Of a stretch of DNA of 8,657 bases, positions 5,156 through 8,657 are shown piece by piece. A model generated the notes under the pieces. It was not told where the DNA came from. It searched no databases and worked only from the letters and a program-made list of their open reading frames with translations. Origin of the DNA: SKGA01 sp051819745 (GTDB taxonomy: Archaea; Nanobdellota; Nanobdellia; Woesearchaeales; SKGA01); assembly GCA_051819745.1 (NCBI GenBank), contig JBNJGO010000034.1:1-8657 (forward strand). The letters run 5' to 3'. The position numbers were made by a program, and so were the translations under genes. Position 1 is the stretch's first letter. Each line of letters starts with the position of its first letter.

Positions 5156-5683
5156 ATGAACGAATGGTTTATTGTTAAAGATTCAGGTATTGCAGGAAAG
5201 GGCGCGTTTGCTATTCAAGACATTCCGAAAGGAACAAGTATTGTCGAGTATAAAGGAAAAATACTTTCTAAAGATAAAGCGGAAGAACGAGCACAGTATC
5301 ATCGAAAACATGGCGAATTATGGATATTCACTCTTAATGAAGATTGTGATGTTGATGGTAGTCGTCAGAATAATGAAGCACGGTTTGTAAATCACAGTTG
5401 TAAACCGAATTGTGAAGCCGTAAATTATGATGAAGAAGAAATATGGATTGAAGCTATCAGAGATATTAAAGAAGGCGAAGAACTAACCTACAATTATGGC
5501 TTTGAAGAACCGGACGAAGTGTTTCCTTGTAAGTGCGGACACGAAAATTGTCAAGGATGGATCGTGGAAGCATCCTACGAGTTTTCAAACGGCGAGAAAG
5601 AAGAGTTAGAACAAAAACGTCAAGAATGGCTTGAAGAAAAAGACCGCGAAGATAAAAAAATAAACAAAAAGTGGAAGTTCTAA
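5156..5683 (+). CDS. SET-domain protein-lysine methyltransferase
   Basis: 175-residue soluble protein, almost entirely a SET domain, which transfers a methyl group from S-adenosylmethionine to lysine side chains. Visible elements: GKGAFAIQDIPKGT (14-27), the RFVNHSCKPNC motif (76-86) that shapes the cofactor pocket, GEELTYNYGFE (107-117) with the catalytic tyrosine region, and a post-SET CKCGHENC (125-132). C82, C125, C127 and C132 could bind zinc as in eukaryotic SET enzymes. The last ~30 residues form a very charged Glu/Lys tail. Target unknown; archaeal histones or other chromatin proteins are candidates by family analogy. It starts the plus-strand operon and the ABC ATPase follows after 19 bases. 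Confidence is high for the fold, low for the substrate. Confidence 0.93.
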   Translation: MNEWFIVKDSGIAGKGAFAIQDIPKGTSIVEYKGKILSKDKAEERAQYHRKHGELWIFTLNEDCDVDGSRQNNEARFVNHSCKPNCEAVNYDEEEIWIEAIRDIKEGEELTYNYGFEEPDEVFPCKCGHENCQGWIVEASYEFSNGEKEELEQKRQEWLEEKDREDKKINKKWKF

Positions 5684-5702
5684 GAAAAAAGAGAGTAATA
5701 AT

Positions 5703-6467
5703 ATGAACGATATCAAAATAGAAAGACTGACAAAAAAATATCGATCACTAACAGCAGTAGATACTATTAGTTTGACTGTTAAAAAAGGAACGATATTTGC
5801 TTTTCTTGGACCAAATGGCGCTGGAAAATCAACTACGATAAAAATGTTAACAACAGTGGCAAAACCTACTAGTGGAAGGATGGAACTTGCAGGAATAGAT
5901 GTATTACAAGAGAAACAGAAAGCAAGAGAACACATAGGAGTTATATTTCAAGAACACACTTTAGACAAAGAGCTAACAGCATATGAAAATCTTTATTATC
6001 ACGCCGTATTATATCAAATTCCAAAAAAAGAAAGGAAAAAACGTATAGAACAAATGCTCAAATACGTGGGTTTATTCGATAAAATGAATTTGAAAATAAA
6101 AACATTCTCCGGAGGAATGAAACGACGAGTAGAAATAGCAAGAGGACTATTGCACTCACCAAGAATATTATTTCTTGACGAGCCGACACTAGGCCTTGAT
6201 GTTCAAACAAAGACCTTTTTATGGAACCACATAAAAACTATTAACAAAGAACAAGACATCACTGTATTTTTAACAACACACAACATGGACGAAGCAGAAA
6301 AAATAGCAGATGAAATAGCTATTATCGATAATGGGGAGATTCTAATTCAAGGAACGACAGATGAAATAACACAACAAACAAAAACAACATCGCTCGAAGA
6401 GGCATTTCTTAAACTTACTGGAAAAACAATTCGAGATAGTAACATAACACACGACAAGGTGAATTAA
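5703..6467 (+). CDS. ABC-2 type transporter ATP-binding protein
   Basis: 254-residue ATPase that powers a membrane exporter, DrrA/NatA/CcmA-like. All motifs are intact: Walker A GPNGAGKST (36-44), Q-loop Q83 in VIFQEH, ABC signature FSGGMKRR (135-142), Walker B ILFLDE (155-160), D-loop GLD (164-166) and switch histidine H193 in TTHNMDEAE. The C-terminal segment TTSLEEAFLKLTG is the usual ending of this subfamily. The permease starts at the base after this stop codon, so the two form one exporter. It follows the SET gene by 19 bases with only a weak AGAGAG ribosome-binding site. Substrate unknown; such systems export drugs, lipids or polysaccharides. Confidence 0.95.
   Translation: MNDIKIERLTKKYRSLTAVDTISLTVKKGTIFAFLGPNGAGKSTTIKMLTTVAKPTSGRMELAGIDVLQEKQKAREHIGVIFQEHTLDKELTAYENLYYHAVLYQIPKKERKKRIEQMLKYVGLFDKMNLKIKTFSGGMKRRVEIARGLLHSPRILFLDEPTLGLDVQTKTFLWNHIKTINKEQDITVFLTTHNMDEAEKIADEIAIIDNGEILIQGTTDEITQQTKTTSLEEAFLKLTGKTIRDSNITHDKVN
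6458..6462 (+). promoter_or_regulatory. Shine-Dalgarno site of the permease gene
   Basis: GGTGA inside the last codons of the ATPase gene, 5 bases before ATG 6468. The stop TAA and this ATG are directly adjacent, so translation is probably coupled. Confidence 0.6.
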
Positions 6468-7217
6468 ATGTTAGAAGAAATTAGTGTGATGTGGCATCGG
6501 CAAGTAAAAACCTATTTGCGTTCCAAACAACGAATTTTCGGTTCGCTGGCACAACCGTTATTATTTCTTGTAGCACTTGGTTTTGGACTCGGTTCATATT
6601 TCGAACAAGCAGGACAGGGAAACTACATCCAATATTTACTACCTGGAATTATCGGCATGACAATTCTTTTCAGCGGTACCATGAATGGAATGTCTCTCAT
6701 TTGGGATAAACAATTCGGATTTCTCAAGGAAACACTGGTAGCGCCTGTCAAAAGAGTAAATCTTCTTATCGGCAGATCACTAGGAGGAGCAACAACCAGC
6801 GTATTTCAAGGAATACTGCTTCTTATTATAGGAATAGCATTAGGATTTAAAATACAATATGTTGCGTTATTACCTATTGCTATAATCGCCTTGTTTTGTA
6901 TAGCATTATTATTTACATTATTTGGAACAAGCATAGCTACAAAAATGGAGGACATGCAAGCATTCCCTATGGTGATCAATTTCATCATAATGCCGATGTT
7001 TTTCCTCTCAGGAGCGTTGTTTCCAATAACTAATTTTCCAACAATCCTTCAAATAGTGGCAAAAATTAATCCAATGACTTACTGTGTCGACTTATTACAA
7101 TATAGTTTGAATGGAAGCTCAACATTTCCATTAACAGTTAATATAATCGTAATATCCTCTTTAATAGTTGTTGTTTCAATCATCGGAACAACGTTATTCA
7201 AGAAAATAGAAACGTAA
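6468..7217 (+). CDS. ABC-2 type transporter permease
   Basis: 249-residue integral membrane protein, the partner of the ATPase just upstream. Hydrophobic segments by eye: about 25-43, 55-75, 105-127, 132-152, 165-187 and 223-242, giving the six-helix ABC-2 (DrrB-like) topology. Family hallmarks are the FGFLKETLVAPVKR..LIGRSLGG coupling-helix stretch (about 83-107) and MFFLSGALFPITNFP near 177-191, followed by INPMTYCVDLLQYSL. The N-terminus is cytoplasmic and short, with no signal peptide. Together with the ATPase this makes a dimeric exporter. The cargo cannot be read from sequence; the neighbouring SET gene gives no clue. Confidence 0.93.
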   Translation: MLEEISVMWHRQVKTYLRSKQRIFGSLAQPLLFLVALGFGLGSYFEQAGQGNYIQYLLPGIIGMTILFSGTMNGMSLIWDKQFGFLKETLVAPVKRVNLLIGRSLGGATTSVFQGILLLIIGIALGFKIQYVALLPIAIIALFCIALLFTLFGTSIATKMEDMQAFPMVINFIIMPMFFLSGALFPITNFPTILQIVAKINPMTYCVDLLQYSLNGSSTFPLTVNIIVISSLIVVVSIIGTTLFKKIET

Positions 7218-7254
7218 TTTCTAAATAATAAAAACACCATAAAAAAATCATCAA

Positions 7255-7264
7255 TTTTATAAAT
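7255..7264 (+). promoter_or_regulatory. TATA box of the kinase/HAD operon
   Basis: TTTTATAAAT centred about 29 bases before ATG 7289, with no Shine-Dalgarno in between, so a leaderless or near-leaderless mRNA is likely. It separates this operon from the ABC genes. Confidence 0.5.
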
Positions 7265-7288
7265 TATTATGTTCAGAAAGTAAAAACA

Positions 7289-7855
7289 ATGATCGTTTTT
7301 ACGCACGGACCACCAACTTCAGGAAAATCAACTATCACATATGAAATAGAAAAGGCACTGCAGCAAAAGAATATTAGTTGTATAAAAGCATCTTCTGTTG
7401 AAAAAAGAGATAAGAAATCAACAAAAAAGTTCACACTCCAATCAATTGATGAAACAAACCCCTTTACAAAAAAGCAAAAAGACGATAGTTACAAAAAACT
7501 GATTGAAAACGCTTCAAAAGAACACCAACAACAATCAGTAATATTACTTGATGCGACATTTCATAAAAAATATCGCAGAGAATGGCTTTATGAAATGGCC
7601 AAAGAAAAACAAGATCGGATTATATGTATTGATTGCAAAGAACCAGACTCAAAAACAGTGAATAAAATTCTTGATAAAAGAAAAAAAGAGAGTGAGGATA
7701 AGAAATCACTACTGAATTCTATTGAACAATTCAATCTCATGAAAGAACAACAAGAATCTTTAGAGGATGATGAAATAAAAAGAGTATTAGTTGTCAATCA
7801 TACACACGACACCACAGAAAAAACGATAAACACCATATTGGAGGAAATAAGGTGA
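7289..7855 (+). CDS. P-loop kinase, zeta-toxin/APS-kinase/polynucleotide-kinase-like (AAA_33 type)
   Basis: 188-residue soluble P-loop protein. Walker A is GPPTSGKST (7-15), directly after the first strand, as in small phosphotransferases. SVILLDATFHKKYRRE (83-98) matches the D-x-T-x..-R-R segment that follows strand 3 in polynucleotide kinase, APS kinase and tRNA-Sec kinase relatives. A Lys/Arg-rich stretch at 128-139 (LDKRKKESEDKK) fits an ATP lid. The reaction is probably transfer of the ATP gamma-phosphate to a hydroxyl; the acceptor is unknown. I do not see the N-R-D-D-type substrate aspartate of T4 polynucleotide kinase, so that specific function is uncertain. The stop overlaps the next gene's start by 4 bases, so the two are coupled. 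Confidence 0.8.
   Translation: MIVFTHGPPTSGKSTITYEIEKALQQKNISCIKASSVEKRDKKSTKKFTLQSIDETNPFTKKQKDDSYKKLIENASKEHQQQSVILLDATFHKKYRREWLYEMAKEKQDRIICIDCKEPDSKTVNKILDKRKKESEDKKSLLNSIEQFNLMKEQQESLEDDEIKRVLVVNHTHDTTEKTINTILEEIR
7840..7844 (+). promoter_or_regulatory. Shine-Dalgarno site of the HAD 2 gene
   Basis: GGAGG, 7 bases before the GTG at 7852. It fixes a GTG start that overlaps the kinase stop codon. Confidence 0.75.
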
Positions 7856-8589
7856 AAGCATATAAAGCAAAAAATATTATTGTAAGTCTTGATTTTGACG
7901 GCGTTCTAGCTCATGGTATTGATGTGAAGAAAAAATATGCTAAACAATGGTTTGGAGTCGATCTTGAGTTATCTCAAACTAAAAAGAAAGGATTCAATAA
8001 ACTTATGAAAGAGCATCACAAAGCAATAAATTATAGGGATTTGATGGATCCGCTTAATGAAAAACATATTATGGAATATAAATTAAAACCAAATTGTAAA
8101 ACCATACTAAAACAATTATATCATAAAAATTTTCGTTATGTTATTATCACATCTCGAAATAATCATGATTATCCATATGCTAAAAAATTTTCAAACCATC
8201 ATTTTAAGAAATTCATAAAATACATACACAACACAAGAAATGAACCTAAAACAGAATTTGTTAGAAAAATAAAACCACGAGTACATCTTGATGATGATAT
8301 AAGAAAATTGGAAGAGTTAAAAGAAGAACCAATACATCTAGCATACTTTCGACAACCTGAAAATAAACATCAAAATTTAGATTCTGAACAGAAAAAATTT
8401 ATTCAAGAAATTAATAATTGGAACGAATTTAAAGAATATCTTTTACAAATTAAAGAGCTTCATGAAGCAATTTGTTGGAAATTCAAAATTAAAAATACGA
8501 GAAAAAACACTATCAGCATCATAAAACATGCAAAAAGAATAGACAAACACTCAAAAAACAATATTATTTCTGAATACTATCAACAATAA
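7852..8589 (+). CDS. HAD-superfamily phosphatase-like protein with basic C-terminal tail
   Basis: 245 residues, GTG start. HAD motifs: I SLDFDGVLA (D14, D16), II VIITSRN (T100/S101), III a candidate lysine K133, and IV VHLDDDIRKLEEL (D147-D149). The LDDD-x-x-x-L-E-E-L form resembles 5'-nucleotidase and the phosphatase half of T4-type polynucleotide kinase (AIDDR...). About 60 residues beyond the HAD core are rich in Lys, His and Asn, which would suit nucleic-acid contact. The gene is tightly coupled to the kinase, so the pair probably acts on the same or related substrate. It looks richer in A and T than its neighbours. Phosphatase activity is likely from the motifs; the substrate is unknown. 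Confidence 0.8.
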   Translation: MKAYKAKNIIVSLDFDGVLAHGIDVKKKYAKQWFGVDLELSQTKKKGFNKLMKEHHKAINYRDLMDPLNEKHIMEYKLKPNCKTILKQLYHKNFRYVIITSRNNHDYPYAKKFSNHHFKKFIKYIHNTRNEPKTEFVRKIKPRVHLDDDIRKLEELKEEPIHLAYFRQPENKHQNLDSEQKKFIQEINNWNEFKEYLLQIKELHEAICWKFKIKNTRKNTISIIKHAKRIDKHSKNNIISEYYQQ

Positions 8590-8657
8590 TACTCTCAACC
8601 TTCTTAGAGAAGAAAATAATGAGCCCGGAGATGTAGTCGCTTTCGCTTCTGACCTCC
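8564..8657 (-). CDS. Possible C-terminus of a convergent gene (partial)
   Basis: The minus strand is open for 30 codons from the right edge to a TAA at 8564-8566, reading EVRSESDYISGLIIFF... It would overlap the end of the HAD 2 gene by 26 bases tail to tail. The segment 8621-8657 is clearly richer in G and C than its surroundings. I cannot identify a family from this length, and the plus strand is also open here (NNEPGDVVAFASDL) but has no start codon in view. A structured RNA at the edge is another option. Confidence 0.25.
   Translation of the reverse strand, partial: EVRSESDYISGLIIFFSKKVESIIVDSIQK

Noticed and set aside
5606..5935. Minus-strand hydrophobic frame of 109 codons
   Set aside because: Antisense to the end of the SET gene and the start of the ABC ATPase; its Leu/Phe runs come from Lys/Glu-rich coding on the other strand.
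8616..8652. Possible C/D-box small RNA (ATAATGA ... CTGA)
   Set aside because: The C box is imperfect, there is no clear internal D'/C' pair, and the gap is shorter than usual; not enough to call.
8621..8657. Start of another tRNA in the GC-rich right edge
   Set aside because: No U at position 8, no D-loop GG and no D-stem partner; it does not fit a tRNA 5' half.
1..8657. CRISPR array, insertion sequence or prophage genes
   Set aside because: No regularly spaced repeats, transposase motifs, terminal inverted repeats or phage genes were seen anywhere in the window.

Overview
This AT-rich window reads as archaeal. Three things show it: an archaeal-type RNA polymerase gene series (rpoH, then rpoB split into B'' and B'), tRNA genes interrupted by introns with bulge-helix-bulge (BHB) splice geometry and no encoded CCA, and promoters with TATA boxes placed for leaderless mRNAs. 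The split B subunit excludes Crenarchaeota and the few euryarchaeal lineages with a fused B. Low GC, short intergenic gaps and the overall gene style would suit a DPANN-type archaeon (for example a woesearchaeote) or a euryarchaeon; this placement is inference.

Minus strand, read from 4941 down to 1: a Glu/Leu-family dehydrogenase (3703-4938); a HAD-family hydrolase (2896-3585); tRNA-Asp(GUC) (2490-2649), which carries two introns, one at the usual 37/38 site and one inside the T-loop at 59/60; tRNA-Lys(UUU) (2314-2422) with a 37/38 intron; then rpoH, rpoB2 (B'') and the first 143 codons of rpoB1 (B'), which runs off the left edge. rpoH and rpoB2 overlap and look translationally coupled, while rpoB2 and rpoB1 are separated by a T-rich gap.

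Plus strand, from 5156 to 8589: a SET-domain protein methyltransferase, an ABC-2 exporter pair (ATPase plus six-helix-type permease) probably in the same operon, then a separately promoted two-gene operon of a small P-loop kinase and a HAD phosphatase-like protein joined by a 4-base overlap. The last ~70 bases are unresolved. The divergent region 4942-5155 holds the promoters of the dehydrogenase and SET genes and two inverted repeats.

The most unusual content is the tRNA pair. The tRNA-Lys intron and the T-loop intron of tRNA-Asp begin with the same bases and share a second block, which suggests common descent although they sit at different tRNA positions. The next most interesting item is the coupled kinase/HAD pair, whose layout resembles a two-gene version of a polynucleotide kinase-phosphatase; that function is not proven. 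First genes of transcription units (HAD 1, SET, P-loop kinase) have TATA boxes about 25-29 bases before the start codon and no Shine-Dalgarno, whereas several operon-internal genes have clear ones.
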